The position numbers were made by a program, and so were the translations under genes. This document shows, in pieces, positions 47,947 through 59,622 of a stretch of 64,000 nt of DNA. The DNA lies in contig CM065377.1 in NCBI GenBank assembly GCA_033060915.1, positions 59,020,183-59,084,182 of the forward strand. The letters run 5' to 3'. The notes beneath the pieces are model-generated. The model saw only the letters and a program-made list of their open reading frames with translations. It was not told the origin of the DNA and made no database searches. The DNA comes from Euryodendron excelsum (taxonomy: Eukaryota > Streptophyta > Magnoliopsida > Ericales > Pentaphylacaceae). Positions within the stretch are counted from its first letter, which is position 1; every line of letters begins with the position of its first letter.

Positions 47947-50243
47947 TGTCGCACCCCAATTTTTCGCACTCAAAAAAAACAAGTGAGAAAACCACAGTGC
48001 TCTCTCGTTAGAACTTATCCTCCTAGAATGACGAGTGCGTAGGTTTGAATTAGAAATTGATTTGAATAAGGGCTTTTGGAAAAAAGTTTAGAGTCGCCAC
48101 CTAACTTGATTAAAGTGAGTTAGGTCACCTAAAACTACGCATAATCCGAATATTACACTTAGGGTTTTGAAAAAGATTTTAAAAACTTCCTTAAGAGAGG
48201 GTTTTTAAGAAAACATTTTGTTTGGTAATCTTTGGAAAGATTTAAGCCATTTTTTGAAAATAACTTTATTTTGGTCTTTGAAAACAGTGATCTAGGTTTA
48301 GAGGTTGGTTATATGTAGGAAAGAGGCACTAAGCCATCACCCTACCCCGCCCTTACGATACCTACATGTTTATTCACCCTAGGTTCACTCATTCGGAATC
48401 GTTGATTAATATATGTCCAAAACTATCTACTTTAAAAAAGAATTTTGAAAAGAGAAGTTTGATATGATGCATGATATGCAAGTGCAAGAAAAGACTTTGA
48501 TTTTGAAAGTGGATTTGAAAAGACTTAATTTGATTTTGAAAAGAGATTTGAAAAGAAGACTTGATTTGAAATCGGAAAGTAGGTTTTAAAAATTGAAAAT
48601 AGAGATTCGAAAATAGATTTTAGAATTTGAAACTTGAAATAGATCATGGAATTGGAAGTTTGAAAATAGTTATGGAATTGGAGACTTAAGAAAAGTAACA
48701 AAATTAAAAACTTGAAAGAAATTATAGAATTGGAAACTTGGAAAAAGTTATGAGCACACTTATGAAGGTTGCCTACATATCCCTTTTTGGGAATCAGGTC
48801 AGTCGTAGTTTGGACAAGAGTCCGATTGAAAATAGACATTTTTAGGTTTTAAAAAGATTAGCTTAGAAAAGAGTTTGATTTGAAAAAAAGAGATTTGATT
48901 TGGAATGGATTTAGAGAAGTTAAGGTATAGGAAAGATTAGACTTTGGAAAGCTTTAGAATTTTAGAAAGTTTGAACTTAGGAAAATTCCATTTTAGGAAA
49001 GTGCCAAATTAGGAATGTTTCGGATTTATAAAGTTTCAACTTAGGAAAGTTTTGAATTTAGAAAGTTTTGAAATTAGAAAAGTTTTGGTTTTGAAAATAT
49101 TTCAATCTAAGAAAGATTTGGAATTTGAAAAGTTTCATTTAAGAAAGATTTAGAAAGTTTAGAAATTGGGAAATGTTTAAATTTATAAAGATTGGAAAGT
49201 TTGAAATTTGAAACGGTTTGACATTAAGAAAGTTTAGAATTAGGAAATGATTGAATTAAGAAAGACTTGATTGCTATTTCCAAAAAGAGATGATTTGATT
49301 TTGTTTTCAAAAACAGAGGATTGAATTTAGTTTCTTAAGTTAGAAGACCAGATTTGGCATGGAATTGGAAAGGATGAGATTTGAAAAACTTGAATTTAAA
49401 AAATATGATTTGACATAAAAAAGAGGTTTAAGAAACCTAAGAGTTCGATGTAGAAAATAGAATTTTGAAAAACTATGATTAGATATGAAGAAGGAAAGTG
49501 AAAATTTGGGTTTCCTAATCATTGGCTCTAGGGCTTGACTTAGACTCCAAGAAAAGAGATTTTGAAAAGTAAATCTTTTGAATGGAGTTTCTAGGAGGGA
49601 AACTTGAAAAGTATTTTTAGATAATAGAACTTTTGAAGAGAGTTTTTGGAAAGGGATTTTTGTAAAGAGTTTTTTTAGGAAAGAGATTTTTTTAGAAAGA
49701 GTTTTAAGGAAAGTAAGTTTGAAAAGAGATTTTGAAGAAAAGAGATTTTTAAAAAGCAAGTTTAAAAAGAGATTTTTGGAGAAGATTTAAAAAAAGGTTT
49801 TGGAAAGGAGATTTTCAAAAAGTGATTTGGAAAGAGAATGGAATATGAACTTTTACAAGTTTATAAAAATATCTCACTTTTCTAAAACGATTTTAACCAT
49901 AGGAAGATTAGAACCATTCTAGGATTGTGGTTTTGAAAATAACAAAGCTTGAAAATATGGACCATATTGGTATCATTAAATATAACACTTTTCTAAAGCG
50001 GCTCTAACCATAAAATGGCTAGAATTACCTTAAGATTATGATTTTGAAAACAAGCTTGGAGAAAGGAAATTTAATGCAAGTTTTTGAAAACAAGTTTAGA
50101 AAACAATTTTGAAGAGAGGTATGAGTATGAAATGTGCAATGCAAGTAGGGTCGTAACATACAAGGTTTAGACTTCACCACATAATTAAGGAGACCGAATC
50201 TACATGGTCTAAGGTCTAATTAGAAGAAAGCCCCCGACACAGT

Positions 50244-51819
50244 TATTGACTCAAGGTTGATCCCTATATTGATTTTGATGATGACAAAACCATGTGGTTG
50301 TTATCTAATGATTTAAATTGAGTGTGCAGATTACATTATAATCATTTGATAATAAGAAAATGTTTAAGTTGATTGGTTGAATACCCAATAAGAAGATTAC
50401 TTAGGTAATCTTATTCTTGAAGAGATTGAAAATGTTCAAAAAGTTCAACAAGTATTGAGAATAAGGATGCAAACTCTAGAATTCTATCATGTTGATCTGT
50501 TTTGGAAACATGAAGATTGATAAAAGAATTTGAAGATTAATAAAGGAACATATTGGAATAACTCTGTTTTAAAGTGAAAGATCTTATGAAAATTCAAGAA
50601 CTTATTCACTATGAAAACTCTCGATCCTCATGGTCATATCAATCCACTAAAGCATCAATTGCATAAGAAAGGGGGAGCAAAAGTTTGCATGCTCTGAGGC
50701 ATAAAGCACAAAAGAAAAGAAGAGTAAGTTTCTGCTTATCACATTGAAAGATGTTGAAGAACTTATGTTAAGAAGCTTGTCAAGAAGGATTTGAAGGTTA
50801 ATGAGAATGATGGGTTGACACATTCAACAAGTTCATCCTATAAATTGAAGATATTCAAAAGATGAAGCAGATCGGCAACAAATGCTTATACCTTCTACTT
50901 TGAAGATTGTGTTGAAGTCTTGAAAGTTTGAATATAAACATAGAGGTATGAAGAGATTGAAGGTGTTCAAAAGAGTCAAGATTCAAGCAAAGTTAAAGAT
51001 CACAAGTTCCATTGAAGATTTGATGAAGACGTGGAAGAATGAATAATTGAAAGTATTCTTAAAGATCCACATGTTTTGAAGAAGACCTTTCAAGCTTTAG
51101 AAGTCTCAAATTAATGATTTTTGAAGAGCTTGAAGAGTTTTGTTATATTGATTGAAAAATCTTAGAAGAAATCAAGTTGATAAAGATCAAGTAAAGAGAT
51201 TGAAAATGTTCAAAGAATAATAAAAGATCAATTGAAGAAAAGATATCTCAAGTCCTGGAAGCTCTCTTGAAGATTTTGAAGAAAACTTAGATAAATGGAA
51301 GAAGTGATGTTGATTGAAGAACTCTACAAGTAATCAAAATAGAGTGAATTCATCTTGAAGAGATTGAAGGTGTTCTTGAAGTCAACATACTTTAAAGAAG
51401 TGTTTTCAAGCTTTAGAAAGCTTATTTGGATGACGCTTGAAGAACTTGAAAACAATGGAGAAGATTAGACAAAATCTGCAAAAATTAAGTTTTCTGGGCT
51501 GATGTGTCAACACATGGATTTGAGGTGTCGACACATGAAGACAGTGGTCAAAATCTGAAGAATGGATGGTCATGTGTCGACACATGAAAGTCAGGTGTCG
51601 ATACATGGAGGCAGTAAACAAAATCTGAGAAATGCAAACTTGATGTGTTGACACATGAAGTCAGGTGTCGACACCTGGGCTCCAACGGCTATATTTTTTA
51701 CCATTATAACAGTGCGATCTTGCATCAAATGGTCTCCTATCTACCACCAACGGCCATAATTAACTTAGGACCATATATAGAAGATCCCCAACCCATATAT
51801 GAAGGAGACGAACACAAGC
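50244..51819 (+). repeat. SIRE element 5' LTR, 3'-truncated (copy B)
   Basis: Aligns with the first about 1,560 bp of the 3' LTR, then breaks off after GAACACAAG at 51819, losing about 610 bp of LTR end, the primer site and the gag start. Differences from the 3' LTR are about 7% by eye over the first 170 bases. Contains the GTGTCGACAC array at 51501-51675 and a TATATAG box at 51774-51780. Confidence 0.88.
51501..51675. promoter_or_regulatory. GTGTCGACAC motif array, SIRE LTR copy B
   Basis: Six copies of (A/G)TGTCGACACATG or one-base variants; 51571-51586 is a perfect 16-bp palindrome (CATGTGTCGACACATG). The array ends about 100 bases before a TATATAG box, in the presumed U3 enhancer position. 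Confidence 0.65.
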
Positions 51820-52215
51820 AATTCAATAAGCTAAAAAACTGAACACCTTGCCACTTGAAGAATTACTTAGATCCCTCGTGACCTATGACTTAGCACAAAG
51901 TCAAAAAGCTCAAGAAGAAGATGATGAGAAAAAGAGAAGGGTCACTGCATTCAAGTCTACAACCTCAAAAAATGACTAAGACAGTGATGAAGAAAAAGAT
52001 AAGGAACTTACATCAATCATAAGAAAGTTCAAAAAGTTCATGAAGAAGAAAAGAAAGAAAGGTAAAGGAGTAAAAGCATTTACTACAACATGGAGTGATA
52101 TTGAAAGCTCCAAGTCAGATGAGAAATCTGAAATTGAAGAGGTGACAAATCTATGCCTAATGGCTCATGAAAATGAGAAAGAAAAAGAGTGGATGCTTAA
52201 GGCATATGGTTGATG
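51820..52215 (+). pseudogene. SIRE gag remnant without zinc knuckle
   Basis: From 51851 the frame reads LPLEELLRSLVTYDL, a lysine/glutamate-rich stretch (EEDDEKKRRVTAFKS), one stop (TAA near 51977), SIIRKFKKFMKKKRKK, then VKAFTTTWSDIESS and EVTNLCLMAHE. These are the blocks on either side of the CCHC knuckle in copia gag of this type, but the knuckle is absent: the two blocks join after KGKG. Coding ends at TGA near 52213. The N-terminal half of gag was lost in the deletion that also removed the LTR end. Confidence 0.75.
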
Positions 52216-54269
52216 ATGAAAAAGGTACTCCTCTTGATACTAAACTTTTTAGTAACATGATTGGTTCTTTACTTTTCTTGACTGTAAGTATACTAGATAT
52301 TATGTTTAATATGTGCTAGATCTCATGTTAATCCTGAGTACTCGTATATTATGACTATTAAGAGTATTGAGCATGTGCAATCTTTAATTTGATTGATTTT
52401 GATGATATATATATGCTATGTATTTCATGTTGAGCATGAGCAATTTATTATCTTGAATGCTTAGGCTATTATATACGCTTGATAATGCATATGAATCTTT
52501 TGAAATCAATTACATGTCTATTTGCTGCATTTCATGTCATTCAAAAATCATTTTTGAATTTTATAAGAAAAAGAGTTGACTTATACATGTGTTTGAATGT
52601 TATTGACATGTACATACATTTTGCATAGATTTCAATCCCCATTGTCAATCAATTTTTATTAGTTATATTTTCAAACACCAAGAACGATTTTTTTTCCTTT
52701 TATCTACCTATTCAAATTTCTCACAATAACTATTGTATACCCAAATCTTTTTACCCATCGTGTTTTATAAACCTCAATGGCTTTGAAATCAGTGGGAAAG
52801 GGAAGAATGAATTCTCAAAGGCTGCAAAGAAAAGAAAAGAAAAGAAAATGAAGTCATTGAAGAAGAAAATTGGCTAGAAAATGATCTTTATTTTGAAAAG
52901 AAATCTACAAAGGAGGATGGATCAAATTTGAATATCATGATGATGAACTGTTTTTCATTTGGGCTTATCTGACTGAGACCAAAGATACTTTGGCAACATA
53001 AATATTAATCCACATGGCTGGAATTAAAAAGATCTTGCTTGCACCTTAAAATGATCTTGACCATGATAAATTCTTGAATGGATTTGAATGAGGAAGTAAA
53101 AAAGAAGATGATGTCAAAGGTTGCAGTTCACTATGAAGGGAATGAGATACTAGTTAAATAAAAAGAGAAGAGTATGGTTTGTGAAGCAAGAAAGAACGAG
53201 AACTAGCTATCATTTTGAAAGGGAGGATACTTCCATCAAGAGGAACTTCTGAAGCAAGAAAAGAAAGTTTAAAAGTTGCAAAGCAAATTCTTTCCATGAT
53301 GATAACTTCTGGAAATGAGCAAATGGGTGTTCTAATAAGCATAATGAAGGAGCTGAAGAACCATTAATAGAAAATATTCATTCAATTAAACTTCACAATG
53401 GAATCACAAGTCTGATGGAGAACAAAGTGATGAGGATGAACCAAAAGATTGTGGCAGCCAGCAATAAGATGAAAGAGGAGATTGGAAGAACTTTTAATGT
53501 GAACTACAATCCAGCAAAGATGAACTCAAGCAGCAGTTCATATGAAGATGGATAAGTAAAAGAAAGAAAATACTGTTTTTGATAAAGAGATACCTGCTGA
53601 AATTTAATTAGTCATTCCTACTCAAATCCTTCTAACTTTACTCCCAAAACATCTCCAAAGCCAAGCCAATACTCTTCCGAACCAAAAACCTCCATCTATA
53701 TAATTTTCAATGGCATTACATTGTTGCATTTTGAATTTACTGATTGCATGGGTTATATATGCCTAGATGACTACCATTGATTTTGAAGGCTTAATGCCTT
53801 GAATGCTTGATTGATTGTTGCACTTAAAATAGTTAAAATTTTATTTTAATATTTTTTTGCCATTATACCTGTCATAAATTTCTCATAGATTCTTTTTGAT
53901 AAGTTGACAAAAAGGGAGAGCACTATTATATGCTATAGCAAGGAGAAATCCTCTATTGAGGGGAGAGATAATCGATATGAAAAGAGGGAGGAAATCTGAA
54001 ATATGAATAAATGTTTTCTATTCTAAATTTGCATTATATTTTGTTGTTCCTTTTTTATTGATTGATAAAAAGGAGGAGAGATACTTCATGAAAAATATAT
54101 GAAAAAGGGAAAGAAATATTATATATAAAGAGTATCCTTATTCTAAAGTAGTAAAGAGGAGCCTTACAAGAAGCATGTTGCTTTTAATTCTTTAATTCTT
54201 ATGCTTCATTTATATTGAGTTTAATTGTATATATTTTTAAGATTTTGTTATCATCAAAAAGTGAGAGAT
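52216..54269 (+). other. SIRE element tail without recognisable pol
   Basis: No protease, integrase or polymerase block was found. Short lysine/glutamate-rich open stretches occur (around 52790-52960 and 53400-53560, for example NQKIVAASNKMKEEIGRT) that could be relics of the extra 3' gene some Sireviruses carry, but I cannot show this. Purine-rich motifs resembling the polypurine tract occur at 53909, 53959, 54065 and 54101, before the tract AAAAAGTGAGAGAT at 54256-54269. Confidence 0.5.
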
Positions 54270-56439
54270 TATTGACTCAAGGTTGATCCTCATATTGATT
54301 TTGATGATGAAAAAAACCTTGTGGTTGTTATCTAATGATTTCAATTGAGTGTGTAGATTACAGTATAATTATTTGATAACAAGAAAATGTTTAAATTGAT
54401 TGGTTGAGTACCCAACAAGAAGATTACTTAGGTAATCTTATTCTTGAAGAGATTGAAGATGCTCAAAAAGTTCAACAAGTATTAAGAATAAGGATGCAAG
54501 CTCTAGAATTCTATCATGGTGATCTATTTTGGAAACATGAAGATTGATAGAAAAATTTGAAGATTGATAGAGGAACATACTAGATTAACTCTGTTTCAAA
54601 GTGAAAGATCTTATAAAAATTCAAGAACTTATTCACTATGAAGATCCTCGATCCTCATGGCCATATCAATTCACTAAAGCATCAATTGCATAAGAAAGGG
54701 AGAGCAAAAGTTTGCATGCTCTGAGGCATAAAACACAAAAGAAAAGGGGAGTAAGTTTCTGCTTATCACATTGAAAGATGTTGAAGAACTTGTGCTGAGA
54801 AGCTTGTCAAGAAGGATTTGAAGGTTGATAAAAATGATGGGTTGACACATTCAACAAGTTCATCCTATAGATTGAAGATATTCAAAAGATGAAGGAGATT
54901 GGAAGCAAGTGCTTATACCTTCTACATTGAAGACTTAGTGATTAGAAATCACAAGATTTAAAAGCTTCATTGAAGATTGTGTTGAAGTCTTGAAAGTTTG
55001 AATATAAACTTAGAAGTATGAAGAGATTGAAGGTGTTCAAAGGAGTCAAGATTCAAGCAAAGTTAAAGATCACAAGTTCCATTCAAGATTTGATGAAGAC
55101 GTGGAAGAATGAATGATTGAAAGTATTCTTGAAGATCTTCATGTTTTGAAGAAGACCTTTCAAGCTTTAGAAGTCTCAAATTAATGATTCTTGAAAAGCT
55201 TGAAGAGTTTTGTTATATTGATTGAAAAATCTTAGAAGAAATCAAGTTGATAAAGATCAAGTAAAGAGATTGAATAGAAGATCAGTTGAAGAAGCTCTCT
55301 TGAAGATTTTGAAGAAGATTTAGATCAATAGAAAAAGTGACGTTGATTGAAGAACTCTACAAGTAATCAAAATAGAGTGAATTCATCTTAAAGAGATTGA
55401 AGGTGTTCTTGAAGTCAACATACCTTAAAGAAGTGTTTTCAAGCCTCAAAAAGCTTATTTGGATGACCCTTGAAGAACTTGAAAACAATGGAGAAGATTG
55501 GACCAAATTTGCAAAAATTAAGTTTTTTAGGATGTGTCGACACATGAATTTGAGGTGTCAATATATGAAGACAGTGGTCAAAATTTGAAGAATGAATGGT
55601 CATGTGTCGACACATGAAGGCAGTGAACAAAATCTGAGAAATGCAGACTTAATGTGTCGACACATGAAGTCAGGTGTCGACACTTGGGCTTCAACGGCTA
55701 TATTTTTTACCGTTATAACAGTGCGTTCTTGTATCAAATGGTCTTCCATCTACCACCAACGGCTATAATCAACTCAAGACTATATATAGAAGATTCCCAA
55801 CCCATATATGAAGGAGAAGAACACAAGATCAAATGCTAGAAAACGTGATTTAATCTCCTACATCTTATACTCCGTTTTTATTCATTTGAGGGGTTTTTGA
55901 GTGAGCTAAAAATTTATTTATCTACTTTTTGAGAGAGAGTTATTCATTATATCACCTTTATCTATTGTTGGGTGGGTTTGTAAACTTGTGAGTTTGAGTG
56001 TAGCTTGGGAAAAACACTCGTAAGTTTGAGAGAAGCTTCGACAAAATCTTTTGTAAGTTTGAGAGAAGGTTGGATAAAATCTCTTGGGTTTTGAGAGCTT
56101 GGGAAAGTACTCTTGTAAGAAGTAAGTTGGGCACTTGGAGCAAAACCAACAACTATGTAAAGGACTTTACATAGTGGAATATCTTCGAGAGGATCGAGGA
56201 AGAGATGACGTAGGCAAGGTTGGCCGAACATCTGTAAATCTAGTGTTATTCATTTTTTGCTCTATTTTTTCTCCTTACTTATAATACTTGCTTGCATTGT
56301 ATTATATAATTTGTTTACTTGAGTTATACTTTGATTAGTCACTGTTATATTACTCAATCAGTTTTTAATTGCATTGTTTGATATAAATTCCGTAAAACCC
56401 AATTAACCCCCCATCTTGGGTTGCCTACTTCGGCCAACA
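54270..56439 (+). repeat. SIRE element 3' LTR, complete (copy C, 2,170 bp)
   Basis: Complete LTR from TATTGACTCAAGG to GGCCAACA, directly after the polypurine tract. Contains the palindrome array (55531-55685), a TATATATAG box at 55781, repeated TTTGAGAGAAG-TTGGA-AAAATC motifs (56010-56090), and ACCCCCCATCTTGGGTTGCC near the end. Confidence 0.9.
55531..55685. promoter_or_regulatory. GTGTCGACAC motif array, SIRE LTR copy C
   Basis: Five copies of the TGTCGACA dyad or variants; 55601-55616 is the same perfect 16-bp palindrome as in copy B. The spacing to the TATATATAG box at 55781 is about 95 bases. Confidence 0.65.
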
Positions 56440-58518
56440 ACGATGACTTTCAACCATTCTTCCTACACATGAACCAAGGATTCTCTTATTTCAAGCATGC
56501 AAGAGAAAGGGAGGGGGGGGGGGAGGAAGATAGGGGATTAAAATAGAAGAAAACCCAAGTGGGTTAGGAAAGAGAAGAGAGAATGGAGAAAATCACATAA
56601 ACGTAAATAGAAAACCTACCTTGTGTCTTCTTTGATTTGTTCGCTTTATTTACTTTACTTCACCTTAATCTTCAAGAGCTTTGAAATTGCCGCACCTTGA
56701 GTCTTCAATGGTCAGCTTAGAGGCTCGTATAGGTGCGTATTGAGTGTATGTATGTTAAGGTTAAAGTGTATGGGGGCTAGGGTTTAGAGAAGCCTAAGAG
56801 AGCTAGGGTTTGGAGAGAGTTTAAAGGTTGTATATATAGAAAGAGAGAGAGAGAGTTTCTGGAGTTAAATTGCCGCCCCTTTTTACGCAGGGAGGAGGCT
56901 CTGTATTTATAGACAAAAAATTGACCTAGCTCTTGTTATAGTGGCGCTAGGCCATTTTTTGGCTTGGCACCACTTCTAGTGGCCTCAACCACTTAGGAAA
57001 TATTCTAAGGCGGAAAAAAACATATCTTTGACCCTTGATACGCAAGATAGAAGATTTAGGCCCCTGTCCTAGTGACTACCATGTATTTTTTAACCTGACT
57101 CCACTAAGAGTGATTCCAAAAGGTCTGAAAATTTTTCGGAGGGCTGGGAATGGTCCGGAAAGCCAGAAATGAGTAGAAACCCTTGAAATAGTATCCCAAG
57201 GGTAATGGACCTGAAAAACAAGGTCGTAATTGTCGACTGGGCTATTAAGGGCAAAACGGTCAATTAGACCAGAAAACCACTGAAATGGACTTGGAACAAT
57301 CCATGAGCGGACTTGAGAGTTGGTAACACTATTCAGAGTGCTCCAAGGTATTGTCGGTTTGATACATAGAGCTAGTGTGGTTGGAAAAGGCGACCGGCCC
57401 ATCAGGGGCAAAACGGTTATTTTTGCATCGGGTTTGCCGGAGTTGACTCCGAATGATCCAAAAATATGATGGAAGGTCAGGAATACCATAAGAAGCATTC
57501 TTGGCAGGTTACCAGTTTGATACCCAGAGTCGATGTGGTTCCCAGAGGAGCTCGGATGCCCAGGGGCAAAATGGTTATTTTGACCGAATGGTCTTAGAAT
57601 TGGTTCGGAACCGATTGGAAGGCACTTAAACATGCCGGATCATCTTTGGAACGATCTTGGAAGGGTGGACTTAACGTTTTGAGAACTTAAGTACTTTCTC
57701 GAGAAGCATGTCGAAAACAGCCCAATGGGCAGTTTGGTCATTTTTTACCGAAGTGGGCTAGCAAGTACTGGTGTTGACCTGAGTTTTGAGTGTTTCTGTC
57801 ACTCTGACGATCTGTGACGAGTTGGTTTCCAAAGGTATCTCATCCTTTGGTAAACGTGTCAAGGCCAAAAGTCGAGTTCGATCCCGTGACATAGGGGGTT
57901 TGTTTGCAATTTCCAATGTCGATCTGTTTACGAGTGTTTCCACCATTCTAACGGTTACAATATTTATGAGTGTTTCTGCCACTCTAACGGTTCGCGTTCA
58001 TTTCGGAGACTACCTGATCTTGGGAAGCTGTTAAGTAGACTTATCGTATGAGAAATCAACTTTCTCGAAAGACGTGCTAAATAATGAATATTTCTTCATT
58101 AGCAGGTTAGCAGGGGTCAAAGGTGGATTGTTCTACCATCTCGGGGACTTGGGGTCTCGTCCTAGTCAACGAGTTTGAAGGGACTTATTGTTCCAAAGAG
58201 TTTTTTTAAAAAAACGTACCAGATTGGATAGTCTCATCGCCTGAGGGATCAACTTTCTCGAAAGGCGTGCCAAATTTGATTGGAATTGAAATTAGACTTG
58301 AAGTTGAATTTGATATTAAAACGGGGACTTATAGTCTTTAGGTAGACGTGCCCACTGGAATTGGACCGAGCAATGCCACAAGGGCCCGCGAAGCAATTGT
58401 TTGATTGGATTGAACTTGAAGAGTTTATTTAGACTTGAATAAAGCTGCGTTGGTTTGAACGTAAGTCTGGACGGACTGGAAATTGCCGAGCAGGAAAAAA
58501 TGGGGTGCTTACACATAT

Positions 58519-59000
58519 AAAGTCTTTTTAAGCTTACAAACTTCTCTAAGATTATGGGAAACACTAGGTGGGGGAGTCATTTAAACTTCTTCTTGAAAAT
58601 CACCATTCAAGAAGGCATTCTTAACATCCATTTGAGAAATGTGCCATTAACAAATACATGCAACTGCAATAAGAGTGTGAATAGTAGTCATTTTGGCAAC
58701 TGGAGTAAAAGTCTCTTTATAATCTATACCAAACTATTGGGAAAACCCTTTGGCAACCAAACGAGCTTTGTATCGTTCAATAGAGCCATCAGACTTGATT
58801 TTGATTTTGTAGACCTACCGAGAACCAATTGCACTCTTGCCCAATGGTAAAGGAACCAAATCCTAAGTATCAGTGTTATGCAAAGCAGAAAGTTCCTCAG
58901 CCATAGCCTGCTGCCAAAGAGAATCAAGAATGGCCTCTTTACATGATAGAGACTAAAAAAGATTGTGAATGGAGGCTAAGAAAAAAGCAAAAGAGCTAGA
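58519..59000 (-). pseudogene. Copia-1 reverse transcriptase N-terminal part
   Basis: On the minus strand this reads QQAMAEELSALHNT, then the IGSRWVYKIKIKSDGSIERY block, LVAKGFSQ, the QMDVKNAFLNGDFQEEVYM block and finally EVCKLKKTLY, where giant LTR 2 begins. It matches copia reverse transcriptase block by block, with scattered frameshifts (for example within CICLLMAHFSQMDVK) and stops. Confidence 0.9.
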
Positions 59001-59105
59001 ATAACAAGAATAGGAAAAATCTGGCAAGTTAATAGACTTACGGATGCGCATAGGATAGTGAGGAGGAGGATCCACAATCTCAGAAGTTGCCTAGAGAGCC
59101 ATAGG

Positions 59106-59617
59106 CTATGAGAATGTGTTAGGAGCATCAGAGGCTAAAGTACCAATGTCTATAATGGATGGAGAATGGGAGAACACTGTATCTTGATCCTCAGAAAAAG
59201 GGTCAATATGAATGAGATCAGATTTAGTCATGTTATGAAGACTATCAGGAATAGAGAAAAAAAGTATATGCTTAAAGAACACAACATGACATGACACATA
59301 ATTTCTGAGTAACAGGATCAAAAAAACAATATCCTTTTTGACCCTCAACATATCGAAGAAAAATGCAAAGGCAGAATGAGAAGATAATTTACTACGTTCT
59401 ACATGACGGCAAAGCACAAAACAAACACAACCAAAAACTCTCAAGGAAGAATAATTCAAAGTATAGCCATGTAATTTTTTAAAAGGAGACAACCCTGAAA
59501 TGTGAGATGATGGGATCCTATTAACGACATGAGCAACAGTGAGAACTGCTTCTCCCCAGAAAACACTAGGAACAAAGGTAGACAGTAAGAAAGAATGGGC
59601 AATTTTGACAATATGTT
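59106..59617 (-). pseudogene. Copia-1 integrase C-terminal part
   Basis: An open stretch on the minus strand begins in HQHQHIVKIAHSFLLS (normal continuation of the integrase helix after the DDE glutamate), then FWGEAVLTVAHVVNRIPS, SPFKKLHGYTLNYSSLRVFG, and a frame change near 59390, so the C-terminal YPxxQKGY-type block is only partly readable. It is interrupted at 59617 by the SIRE solo LTR and resumes at 61445. Confidence 0.9.
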
Positions 59618-59622
59618 GATGT

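Larger units (their letters stand above)
50244..56439 (+). mobile_element. SIRE-type (Sirevirus lineage) copia element, internally deleted
   Basis: Long direct LTRs (50244-51819 and 54270-56439) start TATTGACTCAAGGTTGAT, with TTTTGATGATGA near the start as in Sirevirus LTRs, and the second ends GGCCAACA. Only a gag remnant remains inside, followed by about 2 kb without pol. Several polypurine-like motifs lie before the 3' LTR, as reported for Sireviruses. Flanks are ACAGT (50239-50243) and ACGAT (56440-56444). The empty site, ACGAT within GACACGATGACTCTCC, is visible in giant LTR 1 near 45626, so both flanks derive from it. Protease, integrase, reverse transcriptase and RNase H are missing. 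Confidence 0.85.
47947..58513 (+). mobile_element. Giant solo LTR 2 (about 4,366 bp plus nested SIRE element)
   Basis: Begins TGTCGCACCCC and ends GGTGCTTACA, flanked by a perfect CATAT target duplication (47942-47946 and 58514-58518). Same family and orientation as giant LTR 1, with matching landmarks in order: GAGTCGCCACC (48092), GTTGCCTACATATCCC (48770), purine tract, the GACAC-GATGAC site, GTGGCGC remnants and GGCCCGCGAAGC (58384). It is split at 50243 by the SIRE element. Fewer CpG-containing motifs survive than in LTR 1, so this copy is probably older or more decayed. Confidence 0.9.

Noticed and set aside
53154..53342. Small minus-strand open frame in the SIRE tail
   Set aside because: Antisense to the element, short, and without similarity to any retroelement protein.
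57076..57633. 185-codon minus-strand open frame
   Set aside because: Lies in the 157-bp repeat region of giant LTR 2; the equivalent in LTR 1 is not open, and it has no domain.
42608..58513. A single complete element with giant LTRs at 42608-47825 and 47947-58513
   Set aside because: The sequence between them is Copia-1 reverse transcriptase, and each LTR has its own target duplication.
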